Assembly (NCBI GenBank): GCA_037043235.1
Contig: JAWRVZ010000029.1
Coordinates: 4,792,001 to 4,856,000 of the forward strand
Direction of reading: 5' to 3'
Length of the DNA: 64,000 bases
Origin: Rhodeus uyekii
Taxonomy: Eukaryota > Chordata > Actinopteri > Cypriniformes > Acheilognathidae
Part shown: piece by piece, positions 12,681-25,370 of the stretch
How the letters are laid out: each line of letters starts with the position of its first letter
Position numbering within the stretch: the stretch's first letter is position 1
The notes under the pieces: model-generated
Seen by the model: only the letters and a program-made list of their open reading frames with translations
Database searches by the model: none
What the model was told of the DNA's origin: nothing
Program-made: the position numbers and the translations under genes

Positions 12681-15600
12681 CCAGGCGTGCGCACGCACAC
12701 AGGCTCTCAGCCCAGGCCCACAAAGCTGGCGCGCGCGGGCCATATATCTCTGTGACTATGCGGTGCTGACCTCCGCTCCGCGGCTTTTCACAATAATAAT
12801 TCAGCAATGTGCGAGGGCTATTTGTTTCGCAATTAGCGGCGTGAGCTAAAACAGGCACCACACCATCACATCAGCGTTACAAGGCCAAGCAGAGAGCTTT
12901 CCAACAAACCTTGAAGGAGGGAGTGGAGACCAGAACAAGGAGAGCAAGAAGGAGGGGGCTTACATGATACAATGCGAGGCGTTGTCACACAAAATAGCCG
13001 TCATATTTCTGAAGCGGAAGGCCCTCTTGGCCTCCCTCGCAGTGTTACAGCTACTGAAACACATATAAAGGAAATCGTAAAGTAATCTCGCCGTGTGTAT
13101 TCTGCAGGTCCTGACACGCATGGTGACTATTCGGGCCTTTCTCAAGTGGTTTAAGCCAAAAGACTGGAGAGATGTTTAAGGATGGGTCTTTGCAAGGCCA
13201 CGACTGCTGTTGTTTTAAGGGCCTCCGATAGTTTACCAGACTGTCTGAGGGAAGAGATAGCACGGTGCCCTCGGGTTACAGTGCCCCGGCCGCGCTGTTA
13301 TGACAAACTCGCCCTAGGGCTTTGTTGACCATGTAACACGTAGCGCTGTCCTGTCCGCGCCGGGTCAAGGGTTTCAGAAGGGTCAGTCTGAGCCTTCGCA
13401 ACAGACCTAATCGGTCAGAAAAACGTGTCCTCTTGTTGAACCCATTGCTGCCATTCTGCTCGCCTGCTGCACGAATCGATTTTTTTCCCTGTCATCCCTC
13501 AACTTCCCTCAATATCGGCTTCTATATTTTTGTCTTTTTTGCCTCGCTTCATGCCCCACAGGTCCGCAGAGGGAGGCGAAAGTCGTAAACCAGAACCACT
13601 GGCCTTTTCTCCAATACGCACGAGAGATTGATTCGCAGGGGTTAAATGGCGGTGAGCCCGTATCAGAGCATTCGTGCTCATCTAAGCACACAACATGCAA
13701 TTGAAGCAATTTGCTACAAGTCGTTTATTTTAGGCAAATAGTTGCTCTCGAGACATTCTCTTTGGTGCATTTCATTCCTGACCAACAGAGCATCGAATAA
13801 TTTATTCTCGAGACCCGCCGCTTTGCACCTGTGGCCACCCAAGCTCTCTGATGGAATAAAAAGGCGTATTAAGGTGGGGATACACGTGTACGCGCACACA
13901 AACACAAAAATGGTATGCAAAAGAAATAAAGTGCCATTAACAACAGCCGACATGTCATATTAGCAGATGGGAGATGTCTTACATATTGCATATCCAGATA
14001 TTGCTCACACGTTTAAGTGGTACAATGCAACTCATGCATATTCACAGTGTTGGTGGACGACATGCGCGTGAACGCGCACAGGAACGGACAAACAGACGCT
14101 GACGTGCACATTCGACTTTTTTTTCTCGATCAACACCCACAAACACACCAGCTAACATTTATACAGATGTGTTGCTCAAAAGCGAAAAGGAAAACATGCT
14201 AGCACTTTAGTTACACACCTAGAAGTTATCTCAAACACACAACAGCCGGTTCCCAAACGCTAGCCTTTCTGTCAAAGCAGCCATAAAATCCATCCATGGC
14301 ACAACACGACAAATGTGCCTCTGCTACCCAACTGTGAGAAGGCCATAAAGCAATAAAAGTAAAAAAAAAAGCATAAGTACTGTACCTTGAACGTTGCCAT
14401 CTCTCGTCCTGCGAAGATTCTCACTCGCGCTAACATTTTCAAGGGATTCTTTATGGGACATCCCTCGCCAAAAAAGTTTTCTTGTGGCATGACTTGGTGA
14501 ATAGAAGATGGTAGAGAAGGGAGGGGGGATGTCTTCAAGTGCCCTTCAAGATTTCACTCCCCTCCTAGCAGAAGGTCCGAGCAGTTGTGCTGCCGAATGA
14601 CAATAGGAGAGAAGACTTGTTTAAAGAGAAGCGGTGATTAATGATTTTTCTGTATAATTCTCACATTTTTCTTTAGGCTTCTGTCTGCAAATAATAGCGG
14701 TGAACTTTTGAGGCCCTCAAAAGAAATCTGTTCACTCCTATTCAAACCAGTGTGGCAGAAAGCTTTTTTTTTCCTCTAAAAAAATAAAATAAAATATGTG
14801 TGACAACAATAGAATTCCAAGGTCTATACAGAACGCATCCATTTCAATTCTAGAGTACCCTTTGAAGAGAGACACGTTTAAAAACACATCTCACTTTGGA
14901 AGTAAGATTTAGGTCTAAATCACAAAATGCTTAGGGTGTGTAAGGTTTATTTAGCCGTGCTAAATATTTATGCCACTCTATTAGCGCTCGATAAATTGCT
15001 GAAAACGGCACATTTTGCAATTTTATCTAGAGAGTGGACCTGATATGGTTTTACTGCTTCACATTTTTACTTTTTGAAGTGTTTGACGTTGTGTCCAGAC
15101 AGCATTTCATAAATAAAAGGGAGAAAACAGACAAATGGCTTTAGCGGGCTGTGTGGCGAAAAGGCCTCTCTGATATCAACAAGCAAGTAATAGAAAATCT
15201 TCACGGTGCCACGGAATGCTAGCAGACCAATTTAAGGCCATACTTTTGTGTAAAGTTCAACGCCAGCAAACGGAATGTTATTTTCTTCGGCTCTATATTT
15301 TCAATACCTGCTCTGAGAAAAGAAAATGAAAATTAATACAAGGGCTGCGCCTTCCAAAAGAAGCCATTTGTCTTCTTGATTATCTATTTGGTTGTCAGGG
15401 TTTGAGCTATGGCACCCGCTCCTTTGTAATATAAAAAACACACAGCTTGCGCTGGCAAACAGTCGCGAAACTGTTGTGCAAGAATTACACTCATTAAAGC
15501 ATTAAAAGCCTACGAGCCGAGAAACTATTTAACTTCTGCTTTTTTTCTAGCATGGATCCATATTTTTAGGCGCATTCACGGCGTCGTTGAGCAGAGGGTT

Positions 15601-15929
15601 TGTGCACCGTTAAATTAAGGAGAGGCGAGACAGAAAGGAAGGGTTTTGTGATTTAGAATAAGATTACAAGGCGTAATGTACCAGGATTACTCGCACTGCA
15701 GCGATATAAATCACCAGGGAGATATGCAGAGATCTTCAAGACAGGCGAGAGCTACAAGGCTAACGAAAATGCACAGTGGCAAGCCAAACACAATTAAACT
15801 GTGTTTTAGTAAAACACAATGGACGGTGGTATCCACCTATGTAAGAAATATGCATTTGAAATAAGCTTATGTGGCTTTCAAATACACAAGAAGACATGAC
15901 ACATGAAGAAAGATTATAATTTTCCGCCA

Positions 15930-15935
15930 TTTATT
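15930..15935 (-). terminator. Candidate hoxb4a polyadenylation signal
   Basis: A minus-strand AATAAA lies 1.4 kb after the hoxb4a stop. A nearer AATAAA at 16873-16878 would give a 450-nt 3' UTR. If the distal site is used, the GAAA microsatellite at 16103-16209 is transcribed as a UUUC tract in the UTR. Confidence 0.4.
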
Positions 15936-16101
15936 AAATTTCTAGAGCTATTTACATGTAACAAAGGTAAACAGTGAAAGGTACAAGCAGAAAGAAGACA
16001 AAAATACAAACATGAAAGAGGGGAAATTTACAATTCATCAGCAAGGAAACTGATCTTTGGAATGTAAAAAAATATATAATATAATGAAAAATAAAAACAA
16101 G

Positions 16102-16102
<1 letters not shown>

Positions 16103-16200
<98 letters not shown>

Positions 16201-16209
16201 AAAAGAAAG
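16103..16209. repeat. (GAAA)n microsatellite in the putative hoxb4a 3' UTR
   Basis: About 26 tetranucleotide units, between the hoxb4a stop and its distal candidate poly(A) signal. Confidence 0.97.
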
Positions 16210-17329
16210 TGTGGTATGTGCGCATGTCTATGTACCATAAAACAAAACGAGGGTGGTATTGACATAAAAAAAGAATAAACGAAAATATAGTGTATTTACT
16301 CATGCAATATACGCACCTTTTCTCTATACAACCCTGGCCACACTTAACTTAAATTTTATTTCAACTTACAAACAAATGCTGAGATTAGCTATTGCAGATA
16401 TTTGCCATTAAGTCAAAAGAACTTAATCTGATCACTTCATAAAACTAGACAAAAAATACAAAATACAATTGAGGTAATTTAAATAGTACTTAGCAGTGCT
16501 CTCATTCAATTGCTTTGCGTTGTACCGGTTTTGGTTATACATATCTAGCCATCCAGCTTCATTGAACCTTTATATTATATTTAATACCACTAACAACTAA
16601 TTAGTAATTTGCTGTTCTTAAACTGAAATGCGCTAAACAGGCGAGTGAAACAAGTCCCTGTGTATTGTAATGAGCGACAAATGGACCACACGCACAAGAA
16701 TCCTTTCAGTCCCATTGGCATTGCATTGGAAATGCAAATAGCGAATGCAAAATAACCTAATTGCTACAAAATACAAAACTTCATATCAGTTGAAAAACAC
16801 TCGGCTAGTTATTTTTAAGCCAGGGGAATAAAGGGAGTTAGAAAAGGCTTCTTGACAAAACAGAGCGACTCATTTATTAAGCACAACGCTAGACGTCGAG
16901 GTAATGGGCAGGCCTACGGTTCATCCTTTGTACCACAGAGTAAACATGACAAATGGGGCCGAGTTTGGCGTGATTAAAGATGAAACACGGATCCATCTTC
17001 ACCCAATCTGAAAACTATCTGCCGCCTTCTGTGCTTATGGAAGGGGCGAGTGAGCAGGAAAGGCGTGCGGGATAAAAATGGGAACCAGACTGGGAAGGCA
17101 GCCCATCTATAGTAGCTTTTGAGTTCGAGTCTTCAGTCTCTTCACCCATTTTAAGTGTTTAAAAGATGAACATGTTCTTTGCTCCTTCCCCCCCACATCC
17201 TCCTCGTATTTTATCCCTGTAATTAGAGTGCAGGGGAGAGTAAGGAGACATAACGCGGGTAAAATCCACGTTCTACCCTCCATAAAATTAGATTTTATAA
17301 TTGTACGTGTTTTGGGCAACAGTGGAGGG

Positions 17330-19003
17330 CTATAGACTTGGCGGAGGTCCGCTAGCTCTGTTCTGATTGCTGCCCAATGTCGGGCCGCCACTTGGATTAG
17401 TGTTGGAAGAGTTGCTGCGTATTTTGGTGTTGGGAAGCTTATGGTCCTTCTTCCACTTCATGCGCCGGTTCTGAAACCAAATCTTAATCTGTCGTTCGGA
17501 TAGGCATAGTGTATGGGCAATCTCCACCCTCCGTCTGCGGGTCAGATAGCGGTTGTAATGGAACTCTTTCTCCAATTCCAGGACTTGCTGCCGCGTGTAC
17601 GCTGTGCGTGAGCGCTTTGGTTCACCCCCTGAATAGTTCGGGCTCACTGTTGGGATACAGAGAGCGACACGTTACAAAAAAATTTAACACTCGCGCACAC
17701 ACAGCCCCACACACACTCACATGTACGTATGCACACTCCTGTTCATGAACGATCACATGCACACACACACACACTATGCAATTATAGTGTAATATTTTTT
17801 TTATAACTTGAAAAAACCGCTCGTATTTGCAAGTGTACTATGTGATTGTAAAAAGATTATATTATGCAAAACGGTAAACAAAAACAACAAAAAATCATTG
17901 TATTGTATTCAGGATAAGTGAGTGGATCGTGGATCAAAATAAGTCAACACAAGATACAACAAAAGGGATATTGCATTTTTGCATAAGAAATCCTTAAAGA
18001 AATACATATCCAGCAATAACATTACAAGGGAACAGGATAATCTAGTTGGCTATGAGCGACTAATGATTTTGCGTTTGCCCTCTTTTCAGCGCACACCATG
18101 AGTACATGCACTAATTATCGCGGAATAATAGTTCATAAAAGCGTCCGACTGTTTGTATTACCATCGATGTTTTATTATCACCCTCATAACTGAATTTTTT
18201 AGATCCCATAAGTATTTTTTTTACTAACAATTGTGAAGTGGCAACGTGAAGTACACATTAATCCGTCCAGTCACTTAAAATCAAATTACTAAAACATAAA
18301 ACTTAACTTATGGATTACACGAGGACTCATAAAACTCTTCTCGGGAAGAAATTAGAACGAGAAAGTTGCATAGACGCCGAAAGAGCTTAAAGAAGGAGTG
18401 CAATAAAAATTTATGGAGGGTGTAATTATATTGCCCTGCAAACAGACGATCGTAAATCTCGACCAAGGGCAACTTCATAAGGGGAGCAATAGATTTAACG
18501 CCGGACATTAGGCTTTCTAAAGTGGCTGAGCTGTCTGCGCAAGGAAGCGCACTCGTAAGAGAAGTTTAGCTGCACTTACCGATGTTTACGTGTACTTTTT
18601 TCATCCAGGGGTATACCACGGGATCTTTTCTTGAAGTGACCGTTGAAGTGTTTTGGCTAGTAGGAGTCTGACCGCAGGCAGGCGGCGGGCTTGGAGTTAC
18701 CGAGTCGCAGTGATGGCTTGGTTCAGGGAGAGGGGTTGAGAGTGCGGTTGTGGGAAGAACGTGACCTCGTGGAGAGATGACCGCGGCAGGCTGCCCCGGA
18801 CCCTGGCACGATGTGTAGGGTGGGTCGGCGCAGCCCGACCGCTGGTGGTAGATCGGCTCATGCTGAAACGAGGGGTCTTGCCTCTGGGCGCTGTAGTAGT
18901 CCGGAGAGTGACTGGGTAGGTAGTCGCTCTGGGAATATTCCTCGCAGGGTGGAAACTTGGGGTCCACATAGTTGGAGTTGATCAAATAGGAACTCATGGC
19001 CAT
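17330..19003 (-). CDS. hoxb4a: Homeobox protein Hox-B4a (two exons)
   Basis: Exon 1 is 18580-19003 and exon 2 is 17330-17646. The 933-bp phase-1 intron has a GTAAGT donor and an ACAG acceptor. Splicing gives 246 aa, the length I recall for zebrafish Hoxb4a. The start at 19003 is chosen because it gives the family N-terminus MAMSSYLINSNYVDPKFPPC; an ATG seven codons upstream is in frame but outside the conserved region. The YPWM hexapeptide (about 131-134) is the PBX contact. The homeodomain (about 151-210) begins PKRSRTAYTRQQ, carries VEIAHTLCLSERQ and the recognition helix [13 protein letters not shown], and is followed by the group-4 tail ending GPPPSL. It is a nuclear DNA-binding transcription factor that patterns posterior hindbrain and anterior spinal cord. 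It lies immediately downstream of miR-10c. Group 4 is distinguished from group 5 by HYNRY and by the N-terminus. Frame and both splice sites were read directly. Confidence 0.97.
17647..18579 (-). promoter_or_regulatory. hoxb4a intron with enhancer-like blocks
   Basis: Two high-complexity stretches stand out: 18060-18170 (around CTAATTATCGCGGAATAATA) and 18300-18500 (TTTATGG and TAATTAT sites). TAAT-core sites are homeodomain-type. The Hoxb4 intron is a known neural/mesodermal enhancer in mouse and pufferfish. The function here is by analogy. Confidence 0.4.
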
Positions 19004-19116
19004 TAATTTCTTTGAATTGCACACAAAATATACTAAAATTTATATGTATCCCTTTACTCGTTTTCCTGTTTCGTAGAACCCTCCTACTTTCTGTCAAGTG
19101 AACAAAGTTAAGGGTC

Positions 19117-19137
19117 CATGTGACATCGTCAGCCAAT
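19117..19137 (-). promoter_or_regulatory. hoxb4a promoter E-box and CCAAT box
   Basis: CATGTG (19117-19122) and CCAAT (19133-19137) lie 115-135 bp upstream of the hoxb4a ATG. An E-box plus NF-Y box pair is known in the mammalian Hoxb4 promoter. The order here is similar, though the E-box is not the strict CACGTG. Confidence 0.45.
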
Positions 19138-20040
19138 GGCGTGGATCTTCCCGATTCCCGGATAAGGAAATGGGATTAGTCAGTTTGGATCGCGCTCATC
19201 AACTCACATTTCGGGATAGTCCAAAATTCCATACTTTCTCATACGTTGCCGTGCGCTTGATGAGATAGTGAGTGAATCAAAACAATAACAAGCGAGAGAA
19301 GACACAGCGAAAAGCATGCTGGATTCAAGCAGCCCCACAGAAAGTCACGCCCCCAGTCCCCCCCACCTCAGTTCATCTGCACATTGAGAACATGACTACA
19401 CCTCTATAAAGAACTGCTCAGATTTGGCGCACTGAAATACTGCTCAATTTTGGCAGTGCTCGTGAAACGCGGTACCAGGGGAAAGTGATGCAAGGAAATC
19501 GCCTTGGCCAAGGTCTTAAATGCACTCGCTAATAACGGTGAGAGAATGGTCGTGGCGTGAGCAGCGTGTCAGAGATGAATCTGGGCTTGTTTAAGATCGA
19601 TAGAAAATTCATCAACTAATTCAGGTTGCAAAGCCTCCTAAATCACAAAGGAGACCTTCTGCATTTAAACGTGGTCTGCAGTCATTCCCCTCCAAACAGC
19701 GCGTTTATCCTGTACGCCAAATCTACACGCAATGAATAGTAATTGTGTGCTCGATTCGCTATTAACACCAGTAGCAAATAGTTATCCTTGTTTACTGACA
19801 GTGATGTTTAAACAAATCAGTGCAAACCGTATTGCTCATTTCAAACGATTTAAAAGTCTCACGGAAAATGTGAGACATCATAAACGCTCTTCAAATCTAC
19901 AGTACAATTTACAGACAAATGTAGTAGCTTTCGTTCCTGCTGCGATGTTTCACTATACCGAACAGTCGTTATTGATAACAGCGACAAACCAAAAGTTAAA
20001 AATGCCATCTTCTTTGCCCGATGAAGTTGAATGTAGCCTA

Positions 20041-20133
20041 TACATCAACTACATACTCCCCTAGATACGAATTTGTGACTGTGCGTCTGTTTACACAAAT
20101 CCGGATCTACAGGGTATATATAGATGACAGGTA
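20041..20133 (-). ncRNA. mir10c: miR-10c microRNA precursor
   Basis: Read on the minus strand, a hairpin carries the miR-10 5p guide at 20094-20116, beginning TACCCTGTAGATCCGGATTT. The G at position 15 marks the fish miR-10c variant rather than miR-10a/b. The 3p arm at 20054-20075 reads CAAATTCGTATCTAGGGG onward, the usual miR-10 passenger strand. The arms pair across a loop of about 18 nt. The position about 1.1 kb upstream of the hoxb4a ATG, same strand, is the conserved location of miR-10 in Hox clusters. miR-10 is known to repress Hox1/Hox3 mRNAs and to act with Hox4 genes. A strong minus-strand splice donor at 20165|20164 lies just 5' of the hairpin, so the primary transcript may be spliced there. 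Confidence 0.96.
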
Positions 20134-20164
20134 TCTTCTTGACAGGTATTGAGAGCCTGCTCAC

Positions 20165-20290
20165 CTTGACAGCGCCTTCCCAGTGTCAAGTTGTTGCACC
20201 TGGAACAGTCTGCCTCCAAGGATATCAGCAATCTGTCTCGCCACTTAATGGATCGGTGCTTCTTTTATAAACTTTGCTAATGGTTTGTGG
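20165..20290 (-). other. Candidate exon just 5' of miR-10c
   Basis: A minus-strand donor CAAG|GTGAGC at 20165|20164 follows a high-complexity stretch and precedes the miR-10c hairpin by about 30 nt, putting the hairpin at the very start of an intron. In human, MIR10A lies within long HOXB3 transcripts, so this may be a distal exon of a hoxb3a or hoxb4a transcript or of pri-miR-10c. The left boundary is the donor; the right boundary is not defined. Confidence 0.4.
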
Positions 20291-21999
20291 TAAACACTGA
20301 ATGTGTGTGTGTGTGTGTGCATTTCTCCCCTAGATAGCTTAAGAGAGGAAAACGTACTTTTTTCCCAGACCTCTGGCCCAGAAACAACATTTTCCTACCA
20401 TCGAACTCAGTCTTTGTTTCTTCGTTAGACTATTTACTGAACAGTGGGAGCGCCCAACTTTGTCGACTAATGCGTTAATTTTCTGTCAAAACGTTCAATA
20501 AAATCTGAAAGAAAAACAAAATTAAAATAATGTTAAAAATTAATAAAAGATACAGCTATATAACATATTTTCACAACAGTCTTGATTTTTAAAACAGGTC
20601 CATAGAAGCTTAACACACAGGCCAGAAAGTGTATGCGACAGATCTCAATAAAGGATATAAAATAAAATAAAAACTCGAGCAGTCACTGGAATAAAACATG
20701 TGGGTTTTATGGCTCTGTTTGCTGCCGGCAAACACCAGTCAAACGGCGAATAAATAGCGAGGTGAGAGGGTATAAAACAATAAAATATGCACAGGACAAT
20801 ACCAATAGTTCTTTAACCCCTGACACCATGCAAACATTTTATGACTCCTTAAACAAGCGTTTCTCTCCCCAAACACTCGAGTAATCATTTCAAGCAAAAC
20901 GCTCTGAAATAAAGAACCTCTAATTCATTCTATGGAGTTTCTACTTGTTTTGGGGATGCACCGATAATTCCAGGATGTTTTTTTAGCTGTGCAGAAAAGG
21001 TAAGATTTCCGTATTTAATTCTACCAGTAGAACGGAAGATAGTGTGAAAGCGAAAAAAAGAAATAAACCGAAAACGGATGAATATTTCGATACAAGATTT
21101 CTGATTTAAAATCATCGACATTGCCTGATTTATTAGAGCAGCAAGAGTATGTCACGTCAATAAAACGTTTCGTTGTCCACATTTTACAGCTTAGCGAACA
21201 GAAAAATATACTATATTATAAAATAATTATTGTGGCCAACGAAATTGCACTTGCTCTACATGCCAAAATATATCACATTAAAAAGAACCGAAGCTCAATT
21301 AATCGTAATAATTTTTGCATTTATTCCCAAGCACTAAAACAATACCAAAAAGCTCATTTGAATAAATATTTTCATATTTATTGGTCCTTTTCGTTTTTTT
21401 TTTCTAAATGATAGGTGCAGTTGAAATCCAGCAAATGTGTGCATGTATAATCGTAATGTGCAAATCTTAAATCTAGAGGGTTTTTATGAGTCTTTGTCCT
21501 GCTGCGGTTTAAGCGGCAAAGGCAAAAACACAGTAGGCCTATTAAATAATTATTAACTTGCTTCCAGAGAATCCACAAAATAAATGTCTCAGTAATACTA
21601 TCAAAACAATATCGAATAGTATCGAAATATTCTAGAACGAAGGAAAATCATTTCCCATTCACTGAGCAGTCAGAATGTGCATTAAAAAACTTGTATCATA
21701 TCAAAGAAATCTGTAGCACCCCTAGCGTTTGGCAGTCAAATCTCTATCAATTTTTCAAATGGGCCTCTGTCATTTTCAGCTCTTTTCTCAACTTGCCTGA
21801 CTCTTTTCTTCTCTCTCAGTTTAATTAGTTTGCTGCTTGCTTCTAATCGTGCCAAACGTCTTGCACTGAAGCACATTAGCATCCACGTCCAGTTGTAACG
21901 CTTAAACGACCCAGCTTTTACTTCGCATGCAAACTATACAACTTATTGAGCATTTTAGCAATGAAAATCTATTGTAAGCGCAAAGGAGAAAGTTCAGCC

Positions 22000-23060
22000 T
22001 TGGTGTCCACTCTAGCCCTTTCACCCCCTGAAGTCCCCGACCTCGCCTTCACCCCCGTGAGCCATCTCCTTCTAAAAGCCACAGGGACCTCGAGCCATCT
22101 GCCTCATTATGGGGTTAATGTGTACACCGACAGGCATTCAAAGCCGCGGCTCGGAGACTATAGCCAAGGTAAATATTCACCATATAAAACCCACACACGC
22201 AACAGTGCAACTCCGTGGGGCTCGAATTCAAAGTCATAACTCCGTTATGATAGGAGGGGGGACCCGTACTCTCGCCACAGTGTGCGCGAGCACGTGGTCC
22301 GCCCAAGCAAACACCTGCAGAAGAGAGCACGGCGATATGCAAATGAAGCGCCTTTTTCTTTACTTACTTTTTTGACTCTGAGCGTCGCACCTCGCGTTTC
22401 TGCAGCCTCTCGCCCGTATCTCCTCTCCTTTGCGTTACGCGGGGGATTTGTCGCCGCTCCAGACCCTTTCTTCCCGTTTCAACCGTCCCTGCGAGTCCCT
22501 CCGTCTAAACCCCCCTCACTCCTTTCTCCAAAGCCACAGGTTTAGCCCGTGACCTCGCCGTGATACCTTTGTGTGCACAACTCCCTCTCATTTCCGTGGG
22601 TCCCCTCGAGCTCATCTTTAACATCACGCGACGGTAACAGACAGGCAGAGCATCCAAGAAAATCCTCAACCGACCCGAGAGCTCAGAAAAGCAAAAATAA
22701 TAAGAAAAAACAAAACAATTTCGACAGCAGGAGTCACCGCGCAGTATTGTCCGTTTTAACGCTTTATCTAGCCGGCAACAAGAAGGGGCTTTCCCCACAG
22801 AAAGCAGAGCCACCTCTGTCCTAAAACAACTAAAAATAAAATGCACGTTAGCCTCAAGCCGCTGTGAGCTCTACAATACCATTGGGCGATATAAGGCATT
22901 TTGTTGTGGACTCTCAAGTTTTCATATTAATCTCGCACTTTGGCAGTCTTTGTTAAACAGCGAGGCGTGTCACGAGTCCCAGTACATTTTAATATTTGTT
23001 AGACGCGCTGACCTCCGATTCACCCCTTCTCCGGGTCTCTCCCACTCTAAAGTTCTATAG
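22000..23060. promoter_or_regulatory. High-complexity block, candidate hoxb4a/hoxb5a enhancer
   Basis: About 1 kb of GC-richer, low-repeat sequence in an AT-rich interval. It contains the DR5 element, an ATGCAAAT octamer and other paired GGTGAA/AGGTC-like half-sites near 22030-22060. The enhancer role is inferred from position and composition only. Confidence 0.4.
23009..23025 (-). promoter_or_regulatory. DR5 retinoic-acid response element
   Basis: On the minus strand GGGTGA-ATCGG-AGGTCA is a direct repeat of RAR/RXR half-sites with 5-bp spacing, matching the RGKTSA consensus in both halves. It lies about 4 kb upstream of hoxb4a and 7.6 kb downstream of hoxb5a, the interval that holds the distal RARE controlling Hoxb4/Hoxb5 in mouse. 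An octamer ATGCAAAT lies 670 bp away at 22337-22344 within the same high-complexity block. Confidence 0.65.
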
Positions 23061-23476
23061 TAATGCATGCATAGTTTGCTCGCTCATATTGAATTGTGCC
23101 CAGGTCATTACTTTGAAGAAAAATGGCTGGAGAAAGGGGGTCATTCAAAAAGGCTTTATAACCCACAAATCAGTTCAACCAGAGCGATTCTTTGTTTTCC
23201 TATAGTTGTGTTCACAAAGAGATGTTCAACGTGAGTCTGAAATTACAAACTATAAAATGAAACTGCGCACTTATGCAATTTACCAAACGCTACAAGTTCG
23301 TTATGTTTGTTTCTTATTTTATTTTTTGTTATATTTATATTTTATTTTATTGTGTGTTAGGGCATCTACTCGGAGGCAACGACCAAAAAACGCACGATCC
23401 ACATTTTTAAGGATAAATTATACAATTGTATGCAATTATAACGTTATATAAAATAATGTAAGTTACGATATTAAAA

Positions 23477-23800
<324 letters not shown>

Positions 23801-25348
23801 TGACAAGCAAAATTAAAATTGTGAAGGGTTGATAACATTTATTAATTGGGAAAAAAGAACTATACAAATATATGTTTCTTTTCTTTCTAGAAACGCCGCG
23901 TGAACACACATTATATATAACGGCGGGCACAACACTGCCCAGCAACGGCACATGTTAGGAAGGAATGGAAATTAATTCGGTGAACTCCAGCTGAACTCAA
24001 AATGGGACGAGATTTCTAATATAATTATTCACCACTTACGTACGTTGTTTCTCAGAATATCAAGTCGTTCAGCATCACATCATCCTGACTCGCCTCCATT
24101 AGTCTAAATATGCGTGCCAATAAATTAATATTCATGAGAAAATTATCAGTTGCTCAATTTCTCGGCGCTTTTTTAACACTAGCATACTCCAAACATGCCT
24201 TTAAAATCAATATTTAATTTATCACATACGCATGAAAAACAAACCTGATATACTCCCAATGTCTAATTAAAGATATAACGTTTTAAATGGTTTTATTGCT
24301 ACTGTTATCGTGAATATTACTTATTTCGTTAATGTTATATGTAATATGATGTATTATTCATGATGATTGTTGGGATATAATATGATGACACAAAATTTGA
24401 GTTCCTTGAGAAAGGGAAATGTTCTTCTTAAGCAAATTTCCTTTGTTTGTTCGAGTTGTGGTGGGATAGGAACATCAACGTGTCCACAATTTAAACATGT
24501 CAACAAAATACCGCAGGTGGTCTTCCGTTTCGCCCGTGATGAATGTAATCAACAAACTACAATGTGAAATACAATAGGCCCTATAGAAATTATTGTATTT
24601 GCTTAGCATCGAACACGCATCCAGCACACACAAAATAAAAGGCTCAGACAGTCAATTTCTCTTTTTTTAAGTAATAGATATACGTTTATATTTATTATTT
24701 TGCTGTGAGTGAAGATGGTGACGCTAGTCAGAATAAGAGAGAGAAAGAGATAAAATACGAAGGAAAGAAAATGAAGTTTTACACAAATCACATAAATTGC
24801 TCTGAACTTACAACATTTTAAAAATATATTTTAAAAAAGTATTTACATTTACATTTAAATTGTATTTAATTTAAATGTTTTTTTAATGGAAAACAACGTC
24901 AAAAATATCAACAACAATTAAATTTTTAAAAGGTACTATCTGGTTGTCATTTTAATATCGTGTTTCTAAATTTCATAAAGAAATCAAACGCTTGGTTAAA
25001 GAATCTCGTTACAAAATGCATGAACACAGTCAATGCAATAAAATGTATCACAGAAAAGATCAATTATGTGAAGACTGGCAAAATCAGGCCTTTTCGTCGA
25101 CCTCAAGATTCGATTGTCTTTTTATTTTTTTCCCTCCAACACACCCTTTCGCGGGAACACGCTTTGTTGCAAAGTCGGTCTCCTCCGTTCTGCTCATTCT
25201 ATCATTTTTCTAATCTTTTCAAAAGAGACAGTCTGAAGCCCCTCGCTCCCCCTCTTTCTCCTTCTCCCACTTTGCCGTTGACATCCAGCGATTGGTCAAG
25301 CGTAGAGAGTCGACAGCCAACGACCGAGTCACGCACTACGTAAACTTT

Positions 25349-25370
25349 TGACCCCTGAACTTTTTGACCC
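25349..25370 (-). promoter_or_regulatory. Cluster of three nuclear-receptor half-sites
   Basis: On the minus strand GGGTCA-AAA-AGTTCA-G-GGGTCA gives overlapping DR3 and DR1 arrangements. It sits in a locally GC-rich block (25240-25780) between miR-10c and hoxb5a. The spacing is not DR2 or DR5, so the receptor is uncertain. Confidence 0.4.

Larger units (their letters stand above)
9301..15929. other. hoxb3a-hoxb4a interval, right part: no gene seen
   Basis: Mixed sequence with a GC-richer block at 12590-13700, which includes two GGGTCA half-sites at about 13364-13385 separated by 12 bp. No gene is supported. Confidence 0.4.

Noticed and set aside
13364..13386. Two GGGTCA half-sites as a RARE
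   Set aside because: Spacing of 12 bp does not match DR1, DR2 or DR5.
18917..18924. 8-mer miR-196 seed match (ACTACCTA on the gene strand) in hoxb4a exon 1
   Set aside because: It falls in codons for the conserved DYLPS segment, so protein constraint explains it; no extended pairing.
20945..20970. GGGGATGCACCGATAAT, resembling a hAT-type terminal inverted repeat
   Set aside because: No matching inverted end found nearby; too short to call an element.
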